Shown here: positions 1-5,537 of the stretch, in pieces
Layout of the letters: each line of letters opens with the position of its first letter
Position numbering within the stretch: the stretch's first letter is position 1
Assembly (NCBI GenBank): GCA_013695075.1
Contig: JACDBE010000028.1
Span: 1 to 6,283, forward strand
Source of the DNA: Acidimicrobiia bacterium
GTDB lineage: Bacteria; Actinomycetota; Acidimicrobiia; Spongiisociales; UBA5794
Direction of reading: 5' to 3'
DNA: 6,283 nucleotides
Notes under the pieces: generated by a model
Databases searched by the model: none
Told to the model about the DNA's origin: nothing
The model's input: the letters and a program-made list of their open reading frames with translations, nothing else
Translations under genes and position numbers: made by a program

Positions 1-27
1 CGTGCGGCAACATGGACAGGCTCTGAC

Positions 28-1617
28 TCAGGGCCGCGCGTCGCGGAGGATCTGGCGGCTGGCCAGCCGGCCCGGCCCACCGATGACGCAGCCGCCCGGG
101 TGGGTCCCGGAGCCGCACTGGTAGTACCCGTCGATCGGCGTGCGGTAGCGGCTCCACCCGGGAGCGGGACGGAAGAAGTACATCTGCGGCGCCAGGAACT
201 CCCCGGCGAAGATGTTGCCCTCGGTGAGGCCGACGGTGCGCTCGATGTCGAGCGGCGTCACGACCTCGCGGTGCAGCACCAGATCGCCGAAGCCCGGGAA
301 GTACGACTCCAGCTGGGCCTGCACGGTGTCGCCGAAGCCCTCGCGCTCGGTGTCCCAATCGCTGCCCGCCAGCTTGTACGGCGCGTACTGCACGAAGCAC
401 GACATGACGTGCTTGCCCGGGGGCGCCATGTCGGGGTCGATGGTCGACTGGGCGGCGGCGTCGATATAGGGGCGAGTCGAGTACCACCCGTACTTGGCGT
501 CGTCGTAGGCCCGCTCCAGGTAGTCGATCGAGGGCCCGATGTTGGTGAACCCGCGGAAGTGGGCGCCATCAACGGGCAGCCCGGGGAACACCGGCAACCC
601 GTCGAGGGCAAAGTTGACCTTGGCCGACGTCCCCTGGAACTTGAACCTGCGAATGTTCTCCACCAGGTCGGTGGGCAACTCCCTGGGGTCGACCAGCTCC
701 AAGAACGTGCGGCGCGGGTCGAGCGAGCTGACCACGGTGGTTGCCTCCAGCTCGGTGCCGTCGTCGAGGGCGACACCTGCGGCGCGACCGTGGCGGGTGA
801 TGACGGTTCCCACCGGTGCGTCGAGCAGGATCTCGGCGCCGAAGCCCTCGGCAGCACGAGCCAGCACCTGGGTGAACCCGCCGTTGCCCCCCTTGTGGAA
901 CGCCCACGACCCGAACGAGCCGTCGTGCTCGCCCAGCTTGTGGTAAAGCAGCACCAGACCCGAGCCCTGCGACCGGGGTCCCACCTTGGAGCCGATGATC
1001 GAAGATGACGCCAGGTAGCCCTTGAGCAGCTCGTCCTCGAAATAGTCGTCGAGGAAGTCCGCCGCCGACCCGGTCAACAACCGCACCGCGTTGTGCAGCA
1101 CTCGTGGCTCCAGCGAGCGCAGATGCCCCGCCAGGGCGGCCATCGCCATCAGCTCGTCGGGGTCCTTGGAGAAGATGTCCGGCGGGATCCGGTCGAGCAG
1201 CGGCTTGATCGCCTGGCACACCTGGGTGACGTCGTGCTCGTACTGCTCGTAGGCGTCGGCGTCCGCCGGGCTGCGCCGGGCGATCTGGTGCAGGTTGTGA
1301 AAACGGTCGGTGCCCAGGAGCAGGTGGTCGCCGTTCTCCGCCGGGGCGAACCCGGAGGGCATCAGCAGCGGCATGAACCCGAAGCGGGGCAGCTCCAGCT
1401 CGTGGATGATGTCGGGGCGGAGCAGCGACAGGGCGTAGGAGAACGTGGTGAAGTGGAACCCGGGGATGAGCTCCTCGGTTATGGCCGCCCCGCCCACCAG
1501 ATGGCGCCGCTCCACGATCAGGGTGCGCAGCCCGGCCCTGGCCAGGTAGGCGCCGTTGATCAGCCCGTTGTGGCCGGCTCCGATGACGATGGCGTCGTAG
1601 CTGCGGGCGGTGGGCAT
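28..1617 (-). CDS. FAD/NAD(P)-dependent oxidoreductase, phytoene desaturase / PYROXD2-like superfamily
   Basis: The 529-residue product starts MPTARSYDAIVIGAGHNG. The dinucleotide-binding motif GxGxxG lies at residues 13-18 (GAGHNG) with the ribose-binding Glu at 36, in LIVERR, followed by VGG. The C-terminal FAD signature GSGTHPGG...GGPGR lies at about 502-517. These bracketing motifs and the length are typical of the COG1233 group (phytoene desaturases, carotenoid isomerases, PYROXD2-like proteins), which bind FAD and act on varied, often hydrophobic, substrates. No signal peptide is seen, so a cytosolic flavoprotein is expected. The ATG at 1617 is chosen because the family N-terminus begins there and GAGGAA sits about 5 bases upstream; the frame stays open further upstream only as a shadow of the preceding gene. 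It is the second gene of an operon, 8 bases after a GcvT-like gene. With no phytoene synthase nearby, carotenoid desaturation is unlikely; a partner in oxidative demethylation is an inference. Fold confident, substrate unknown. Confidence 0.93.
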   Translation of the reverse strand: MPTARSYDAIVIGAGHNGLINGAYLARAGLRTLIVERRHLVGGAAITEELIPGFHFTTFSYALSLLRPDIIHELELPRFGFMPLLMPSGFAPAENGDHLLLGTDRFHNLHQIARRSPADADAYEQYEHDVTQVCQAIKPLLDRIPPDIFSKDPDELMAMAALAGHLRSLEPRVLHNAVRLLTGSAADFLDDYFEDELLKGYLASSSIIGSKVGPRSQGSGLVLLYHKLGEHDGSFGSWAFHKGGNGGFTQVLARAAEGFGAEILLDAPVGTVITRHGRAAGVALDDGTELEATTVVSSLDPRRTFLELVDPRELPTDLVENIRRFKFQGTSAKVNFALDGLPVFPGLPVDGAHFRGFTNIGPSIDYLERAYDDAKYGWYSTRPYIDAAAQSTIDPDMAPPGKHVMSCFVQYAPYKLAGSDWDTEREGFGDTVQAQLESYFPGFGDLVLHREVVTPLDIERTVGLTEGNIFAGEFLAPQMYFFRPAPGWSRYRTPIDGYYQCGSGTHPGGCVIGGPGRLASRQILRDARP

Positions 1618-1625
1618 GCGGTTCC

Positions 1626-2918
1626 TCAGGCCGTCTTGTGGGCCGGGTTGTACAGCGGCATCCGGGCGACGGTGGCGCCCACCCGCTCGTAGCGGTGGTT
1701 GACGGTGACCTCGAGATCGACCCTGGTGCCGGCGGCGGCCAGGTGGGGGAGGACCCTGGCGATGGCGATGTGGCGCTGCAGCATTGGCGAGTACATGAAG
1801 CTTGTGGCGTACCCCACCCGCTCCCCCTCCTCGCCGTAGAGCATGAACTCCTCGGTGACCGGGATGTGGTCCTTGGGGGGGAGCAGCCCGGCGTCGGTGT
1901 ACATGGATTCGTACTGGCGCCAGTCGACCACGAGCCCGGTGATCTTCCACCGTGAGGTCTTCTCGGCCCGTTCCGTGATGATGGCGTTGCGCCCGACAAA
2001 GGGGCGGTCGTCGTCGTCGTCGAGGTCGCGCACCATCCACCCCAGCCCCAGCTCCAGCGGGGTGGAGCGGTGCTCGTCGTTGAAGGCGAACCGGCTCGAC
2101 TCGAAGTCGATGTCGATGAGCAGCAGCCCGGCCTCGATGCGGGCCATGAGCAGGGCCACTTGGCCGAAGGGGAGCAACCCGTGCCCCTTGCCCGCCTCGG
2201 CGACGTCGTCCCACACCGCCACCGCATCTTCTGCCGGCACCCAGATCTCGTAGCCAAGTCCCCCGGTGTACCCGGTGCGGGAGACGGTGACGGCGGTGGC
2301 CGCCACCTTCACCGGGGCCAGATCGAAGAAACCCAGTGATGCGATCTCGGCGGCCAGCGGCTCGAGGACGGTGCGCGCCGCCGGCCCCTGTACCGCCAGG
2401 ATCCCCCATTGCTCTGACACGTCCTCGATCTCCACCGCCTCGTAGCCCACCAGGTTGCGCAGGTAGGACAGGTTGGGACGGGCGGCGGTGAGCAGGAACT
2501 CGTCGGAACTGTGGCGCAGCACGACCCCGTCCTCGACGACGAAGCCCCGGTCGTCACACCACACCGTGTACTGCGCCTGACCGGGCCGGCAGCGGCGGAT
2601 GTTGCGAGTGAGCACCCCGGACAGATAGCGCTCGGCCCCCGGCCCGCTGATGCGGTACTTGTACAGCGGCGAGGTGTCGAACACGCCAACGGCGTTGCGC
2701 ACCGCCAGGTACTCGAACTTCTCCGACAGCTGGTACTTGTCGGCCGCCAGGTAGCCGGCCCAGTGGCTCCACAGACCGGTGGTGTTGGCCGGTTCGACCC
2801 GTTGGTGAAACGGTGTGGTGCGGTACAGGAAGGACCCTCCCGGGGGTGGGAACGCCAGCCTAGAACCCCCGTTCCCGGGCAGATCTGCGGCGAAGCCAAA
2901 CCTTGAGCGTTTCGCCAC
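1626..2918 (-). CDS. GcvT-like aminomethyltransferase family protein (folate-binding fold)
   Basis: The product is about 400-430 residues depending on the start, close to the usual GcvT length. Counting from GTG 2918, conserved blocks include a start-proximal RTTPFHQR (33-40), GLWSHWAGY (48-56), VRNAVGVFDTSPL (73-85), YTVWCDDRGFVVEDGVV (117-133), LAVQGP (174-179), SRTGYTGGLGYEIW (213-226) and MARIEAGLLL (258-267), then a C-terminal barrel at about 325-425. In this fold tetrahydrofolate accepts a one-carbon unit; relatives include the glycine cleavage T-protein, DMSP demethylase and the folate domain of sarcosine/dimethylglycine dehydrogenases. It is not plain glycine cleavage gcvT: no gcvH or gcvP is near, and the usual GYTGE reads GYTGG. 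A short (CGT)n tract encodes five Asp at 300-304. The start is uncertain: GTG 2918 is the nearest canonical in-frame codon but has no good ribosome site, and CTG 2828 is the alternative. It is followed 8 bases later by the flavoprotein gene. Confidence 0.88.
   Translation of the reverse strand: MAKRSRFGFAADLPGNGGSRLAFPPPGGSFLYRTTPFHQRVEPANTTGLWSHWAGYLAADKYQLSEKFEYLAVRNAVGVFDTSPLYKYRISGPGAERYLSGVLTRNIRRCRPGQAQYTVWCDDRGFVVEDGVVLRHSSDEFLLTAARPNLSYLRNLVGYEAVEIEDVSEQWGILAVQGPAARTVLEPLAAEIASLGFFDLAPVKVAATAVTVSRTGYTGGLGYEIWVPAEDAVAVWDDVAEAGKGHGLLPFGQVALLMARIEAGLLLIDIDFESSRFAFNDEHRSTPLELGLGWMVRDLDDDDDRPFVGRNAIITERAEKTSRWKITGLVVDWRQYESMYTDAGLLPPKDHIPVTEEFMLYGEEGERVGYATSFMYSPMLQRHIAIARVLPHLAAAGTRVDLEVTVNHRYERVGATVARMPLYNPAHKTA
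2826..2841 (-). promoter_or_regulatory. Possible CTG start with strong Shine-Dalgarno for the GcvT-like gene
   Basis: Read on the minus strand, GGGAGG (2841-2836) is followed 7 bases later by CTG (2828-2826), in frame with the GcvT-like protein and giving LYRTTPFHQR. This is where I expect homologues to begin, since they usually have only a few residues before the RTPFH-type motif. No ATG, GTG or TTG exists in frame between here and GTG 2918, nor in the first conserved blocks downstream. A CTG start is rare, so this stays a candidate; the protein would be 400 residues. Confidence 0.45.
2848..2876. repeat. Small inverted repeat upstream of the GcvT-like gene
   Basis: GGGAACG (2848-2854) and CGTTCCC (2870-2876) are perfect 7-bp complements around a 15-base loop. 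On the minus-strand transcript the hairpin would lie just 5' of the GGGAGG motif proposed for the CTG start. It could affect translation or be chance in GC-rich DNA. Confidence 0.4.
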
Positions 2919-2945
2919 GGTATGCGGGGTGAGACGCTCAAGGTT
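2899..2945. repeat. Long imperfect inverted repeat / hairpin
   Basis: AACCTTGAGCGT (2899-2910) and ACGCTCAAGGTT (2934-2945) are perfect 12-bp complements. The pairing continues inward to 2916/2928 with only two T-G type pairs, for an 18-bp stem and an 11-base loop (2917-2927). Read on the minus strand it covers the stop codon (2940-2938) of the beta-helix fragment, so it may be the old 3' terminator of that gene. No long U-run follows, only GGTTTGG, so a Rho-independent terminator is not certain. The loop holds the in-frame GTG at 2918. An operator or a small repeat element is the alternative. Confidence 0.7.
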
Positions 2946-3130
2946 CGCTCTGACGCGGACCCCCGTCGATGGTGAAGGTTCCTCCGTCGTTGAACACGTT
3001 GCCCAACGGGAGCCTGGTTGCCGGCGATCACCGTATTGACCACGGTCATGGTCCCCGTCGCCGAGTTCCACAACCCACCGCCCTCGATGGCGGCGATGTT
3101 GTTGGTGACGCTGCTGTTGGTGACGGTACC
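2938..3130 (-). pseudogene. Remnant of a beta-helix repeat (polymorphic-membrane-protein-like) surface protein
   Basis: From about 3130 the minus strand reads GTVTNSSVTNNIAAIEGGG, then LWNSATGTMTVVNTVIAGNQ and APVG. After a +1 shift it continues GNVFNDGGTFTIDGGPRQSEP and stops at TGA 2940-2938. The pattern N-x-G-T-x-T-V-x-N-x-x-I-x-G-N, with GGGLWN and VFNDGGTFTI, is typical of right-handed beta-helix repeat proteins of the Pmp / extracellular adhesin type. The frame change falls at a GGG run near 3002-3004; removing one G rejoins the frames. On the 5' side the similarity ends abruptly at about 3130, against AT-rich DNA with stop codons and no start. It therefore looks like the last repeat or so of a once much longer secreted protein. 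A sequencing error could explain the frameshift but not the missing 5' part. Confidence 0.7.
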
Positions 3131-3163
3131 TCGCTGCGCTTGTCGATTTTTTACGATCTCTTA

Positions 3164-3192
3164 TTGATTTTTTCGTTATTCAGTGGTATCGT
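3164..3192 (+). promoter_or_regulatory. Putative promoter for the LysM-protein gene, leaderless type
   Basis: TTGATT (3164-3169) and TATCGT (3187-3192) are 17 bp apart, each matching the sigma70-type consensus at four of six positions. The predicted start of transcription is at about 3199-3201, on or just before the ATG at 3201. No Shine-Dalgarno precedes that ATG, which fits a leaderless mRNA, common in actinobacteria. The surrounding DNA is the only AT-rich stretch in the window and holds T6 tracts at 3147-3152 and 3168-3173, 21 bp apart. Confidence 0.45.
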
Positions 3193-3200
3193 GCTGCCCC

Positions 3201-3995
3201 ATGGCAACCACGATGCGCCCGGTCGATACGGCCCCTGTTTGGGTGGCGTGGCTTGCCGCCCCGGTGCTGGTGCTGGCCGTGGTGGAACTGCTGGGACCGC
3301 CGGCCGTTGACTGGGACGATCAATGGGATTGGCTGGGGACTACCTCGCCGGAAACGGCAATGGCTGCCCTGGCGGCGATGGCGATCCGATTGTGTGCCCT
3401 GTGGGTGTTTGCCAGCACGGCCGTCACCGGCTTGGCGCTGCTCGTCGGCCGGCGCCACCTAGCTCGGTCGGTGTCGCGCTTCGGTGTTCCGGCCGTACGG
3501 CGATTGGCGTTGCGGGTGGCGACGGTGACGCTGGCGGTGAGCCCGACGGCGGCACCGACCATCGCCGCCGCTACCGAGCCGGCACCGGCGATCGCCGTGG
3601 CTTACGCCGCCAACGAGCCCGACTCGCCGCTGCCGCCGTTCCTGCTCACCCAACACGGTGCCCCGGCGGCGGTGCCTCCGGATCCCGCATCCGAGGTCGA
3701 TCCGGCACCTCCCCCAGTACCGCCGTTCATGCTCGACGAGCGGCGCCCCACGGGGACCACGGCCCGGTCTGCGTCCAGCGGCGCCAAGCGGTACACCGTG
3801 GTTAAAGGGGACCACCTGTGGTCCATCGCCGCCGGACACCTTGGCGATAACGGTGCCGCCAACCCCACCGTCGCCGACATCTGCCAGTACTGGCTGCGGC
3901 TGATCGAGACGAACCGGGACGTGATCCGGTCCGGTGATCCCGACCTCATCTTCCCGGGGGAGGTCATCCGGTTGCCCCCCATCGACCCATCCTGA
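3201..3995 (+). CDS. Membrane-anchored LysM-domain protein
   Basis: The product is 264 residues from ATG 3201. Hydrophobic segments lie at about 12-33 and 54-83, and a third, weaker one at about 102-125. A Pro/Ala-rich linker (about 126-195) holds two similar pieces, LPPFLL and VPPFML. The C-terminal LysM domain (197-259) begins RYTVVKGDHLWSIA and ends FPGEVIRLPP. LysM domains bind N-acetylglucosamine glycans such as peptidoglycan, so the protein is probably anchored in the membrane with this domain facing the cell wall. The insert NGAANPTVADICQYW between the LysM halves resembles the long LysM variants common in actinobacterial membrane proteins. There is no catalytic domain, so a structural or sensor role is more likely than hydrolysis. 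GTG 3183 is in frame, but ATG 3201 is preferred because the promoter-like -10 overlaps the earlier codons; ATG 3213 is also possible. It runs divergently from the GcvT operon. Confidence 0.85.
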   Translation: MATTMRPVDTAPVWVAWLAAPVLVLAVVELLGPPAVDWDDQWDWLGTTSPETAMAALAAMAIRLCALWVFASTAVTGLALLVGRRHLARSVSRFGVPAVRRLALRVATVTLAVSPTAAPTIAAATEPAPAIAVAYAANEPDSPLPPFLLTQHGAPAAVPPDPASEVDPAPPPVPPFMLDERRPTGTTARSASSGAKRYTVVKGDHLWSIAAGHLGDNGAANPTVADICQYWLRLIETNRDVIRSGDPDLIFPGEVIRLPPIDPS

Positions 3996-4063
3996 CCTGC
4001 TCGTAGTCCCGGCAGGCACCGTAGTATCCCCATACCGGGAGGCGACGCAGGGGAGAGAAACTG

Positions 4064-4690
4064 ATGCAACGCATGCTCAGGCGATGGGCCGGGAAGCGGA
4101 GTTGGGAGAGTCGATGGCAGTCGACGAAGGCCGAGGGAGCCCGCTGGGCCTGGCATGTGGCCGAGGTCGGTAACGAGATACGGCGAAATGTCGAGGACGG
4201 CTGGCTCGAGCCGGGGATGCGAGTGCTCTCCCTCGGCTGTGGCGACGGGTCCAACGAGGCATGGGTGGCCGGCCAGGGCCTGACGATCCACGGTATGGAC
4301 TTTTCCAAATCCGCCATAGCCCGCGCCGACAAGCAGTACGCCGACGTTCCGGGTCTCTCGTTCAGTGTCGTCGACGTCACCAAGCCCCGCGCCCACCACG
4401 CCGAACCTTACGACGTGGTCCTTGACCGGGGGTGCCTCCACGAGATCGCGCCGGAACTCGGCCGGATGTACGCCGCCAACGTCAAACGGTGGACCAAACC
4501 CGGCGGCTCACTGATCCTGATCATGCGGCTGGAGGGCGACGCAACCGGGCAGAGACGCCTCCAGCAGATTGACGACCTGTTGGGAGCTGACTTCAAGCTT
4601 GTCGACTGGGACAACATCACCGTCGGCGGCGAGCACGGGGAGCACGGCGAGACGATCGATGGCGGCATGTTCCGCCTGAAGAAGCGCTGA
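4064..4690 (+). CDS. Class I SAM-dependent methyltransferase
   Basis: The product is 208 residues. SAM-binding motif I is VLSLGCGDGS (54-63), the acidic residue that binds the ribose is probably Asp79 in HGMDFS, and Asp104 in VVDVT is the probable adenine-side residue. YDVVLDRGCLHEI (116-128) follows and matches the DRGxxH signature seen in TehB-like and thiopurine-methyltransferase-like enzymes. WTKPGGSLILI (143-153) is the usual post-motif strand. The protein should be a soluble small-molecule methyltransferase; the acceptor cannot be told from sequence. The Trp-rich N-terminus (WESRW, ARWAWHV) may form the substrate lid. ATG 4064 is supported by GGGAGAG 6 bases upstream. It lies 68 bases after the LysM gene on the same strand, with no strong terminator between, so co-transcription is possible but not shown. 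It converges on vapC. Confidence 0.92.
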   Translation: MQRMLRRWAGKRSWESRWQSTKAEGARWAWHVAEVGNEIRRNVEDGWLEPGMRVLSLGCGDGSNEAWVAGQGLTIHGMDFSKSAIARADKQYADVPGLSFSVVDVTKPRAHHAEPYDVVLDRGCLHEIAPELGRMYAANVKRWTKPGGSLILIMRLEGDATGQRRLQQIDDLLGADFKLVDWDNITVGGEHGEHGETIDGGMFRLKKR

Positions 4691-4824
4691 CCGCCGGCCC
4701 ATAGGGGGAGGCAACCGTTCCGAGTTCCCAGGTCCAGCTCAGCTCGAACGACCCGGACGATCCCCCAGCCACGATCACCATCGGCTGCTGCGAGCCGCTC
4801 CAGCGGTCCCGGTCGAACTTCCAG

Positions 4825-5232
4825 CTACCGGAAGGGGTCTTCGATCCGGACGCCGCGGATCACCGCCCCGTGGTCGAGGTCCTCGGTGACCAGACGGTCG
4901 CACCCAGATCGGACCGCCGCCTCGACGATCAAGGCGTCCCACAGAGCTAGGCGATGATCGCGGGACGTGTCCACCGCCGCTAGTACCAGGGCGCGGTCAA
5001 CGGCCACCACCGGCAACGCCGCCAGCAGCCGGGTTGCGTGGCGCGCCTCCGCCTCATCGAGGGGTGGCGCCAGCTTGCGGGTGACCACCCAGTAGAACTC
5101 GCTGAGCACCTGAGTAGATATGACCACGTCATCGGCCTGGACGCCGAGCAGGTGGGCGGCCCGTTCCTGCTTACCCGGCGACCCGTGGTCGTAGGCATAC
5201 ACCACGACGTTGGTGTCTATGAATGAGGCCAT
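4825..5232 (-). CDS. vapC: VapC-type PIN-domain ribonuclease toxin
   Basis: The product is 135 residues, a normal PIN toxin length. The acidic metal-binding residues are in place: Asp6 in FIDTNVVVYAYD, Glu45 in VLSEFYWV, Asp99 in LWDALIVEAA, and Asp118 or Asp120 in VTEDLDHG. The set is complete, so the nuclease is predicted active. VapC toxins cut specific RNAs, often tRNA or rRNA, with Mg2+ and are held inactive by the VapB antitoxin. The C-terminus (GVRIEDPFR) is typical of the family. ATG 5232 lies inside the end of the antitoxin gene, a 16-base overlap, with AGGAA 9 bases upstream. The pair is probably translationally coupled and expressed from the promoter before vapB. The target RNA is unknown. 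Confidence 0.93.
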   Translation of the reverse strand: MASFIDTNVVVYAYDHGSPGKQERAAHLLGVQADDVVISTQVLSEFYWVVTRKLAPPLDEAEARHATRLLAALPVVAVDRALVLAAVDTSRDHRLALWDALIVEAAVRSGCDRLVTEDLDHGAVIRGVRIEDPFR

Positions 5233-5471
5233 CGCGATCGTTCCTGGTAGAGCGAGTCGCGCTCCCAGGTCCGTCCCCGACCGTCGCTACCGGTGGTCGC
5301 CCGAGCGCCGATATCGAGGAATCTCTCCACGGCGCGCCGCCGATCGTCGGTGCCGGCGTAGTCCTCAAGGAACTGGCGCACCAAGGCGTTCACCGAGGTG
5401 CCGTTGTCCAGTGCCCGAATTCGGGCCCGTTTCAGCATCTCGGCGTCTATTTTGAGCGTCAAGTTTGACAC
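5217..5471 (-). CDS. vapB: VapB-type ribbon-helix-helix antitoxin
   Basis: The product is 84 residues. The N-terminal strand NLTLKID (3-9) and two helices (about 11-23 and 26-38, ending LVRQFLEDYAG) form a ribbon-helix-helix (CopG/Arc-type) DNA-binding fold. The C-terminal tail with GRTWERDSLYQER (67-79) resembles the W-x-R-x-x-L-Y segment by which VapB antitoxins wrap and block VapC. It should neutralise the adjacent toxin and, as a dimer with it, repress its own promoter. The start is GTG 5471; no Shine-Dalgarno precedes it and an extended -10 lies about 7 bases upstream, so a leaderless transcript is likely. The stop overlaps the vapC start by 16 bases. It is the only compact module in the window with a visible operator-like palindrome. 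Confidence 0.88.
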   Translation of the reverse strand: MSNLTLKIDAEMLKRARIRALDNGTSVNALVRQFLEDYAGTDDRRRAVERFLDIGARATTGSDGRGRTWERDSLYQERSRWPHS

Positions 5472-5477
5472 AGGATC

Positions 5478-5497
5478 AGTGTAGCACGGATACCGTG
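5478..5497 (-). promoter_or_regulatory. Putative vapBC promoter and palindromic operator
   Basis: On the minus strand the extended -10 element TGCTACACT ends at 5478, placing transcription start at about 5471, on the GTG of vapB. Directly upstream lies a perfect palindrome, CACGG-ATA-CCGTG (5485-5497), in the spacer between -10 and any -35; no good -35 is visible. A second pair of short arms, TGACAC (5466-5471) and GTGTCA (5495-5500), flanks the region. This position fits autorepression by a ribbon-helix-helix VapB/VapC complex, which is how this class is usually controlled. Confidence 0.6.
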
Positions 5498-5537
5498 TCA
5501 GGCGTCGTCGTCATAGGTTGCGACATGTTGAGGCGCT

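Noticed and set aside
1..13. ATG at 13 on the minus strand as the start of a third operon gene
   Set aside because: Only four codons are inside the window and no Shine-Dalgarno is visible.
100..1008. Long plus-strand frames opposite the flavoprotein gene
   Set aside because: Antisense shadow of high-GC codon bias, without recognisable motifs or ribosome sites.
1618..2409. N-terminal extension of the flavoprotein frame to 2409
   Set aside because: The translated segment is Arg/Pro/Gly/His-rich, lacks any domain pattern and lies over the clearly coding GcvT-like gene in another frame of the same strand.
2829..2945. Glycine or SAM riboswitch upstream of the GcvT-like gene
   Set aside because: The conserved aptamer core motifs of these classes are not seen; only the simple hairpins are.
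2919..3071. Extension of the GcvT-like protein to GTG 3071
   Set aside because: These residues are an out-of-frame reading of the beta-helix remnant, which has a recognisable pattern in other frames, and cross the long hairpin.
4000..4018. CCTGC...GCAGG inverted repeat between the LysM and methyltransferase genes as a terminator
   Set aside because: Only a 5-bp stem with no T-run; common by chance in GC-rich DNA.
4795..4806. CCGCT-CC-AGCGG palindrome as a terminator between the convergent genes
   Set aside because: The loop is too short for the full stem and no T-run follows on either strand.
4705..4950. Open plus-strand frame after the methyltransferase, reading VPSSQVQLSSNDPDD
   Set aside because: It has no start codon near its beginning, half of it is antisense to vapC, and I recognise no family. 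It may be a fragment but cannot be supported.
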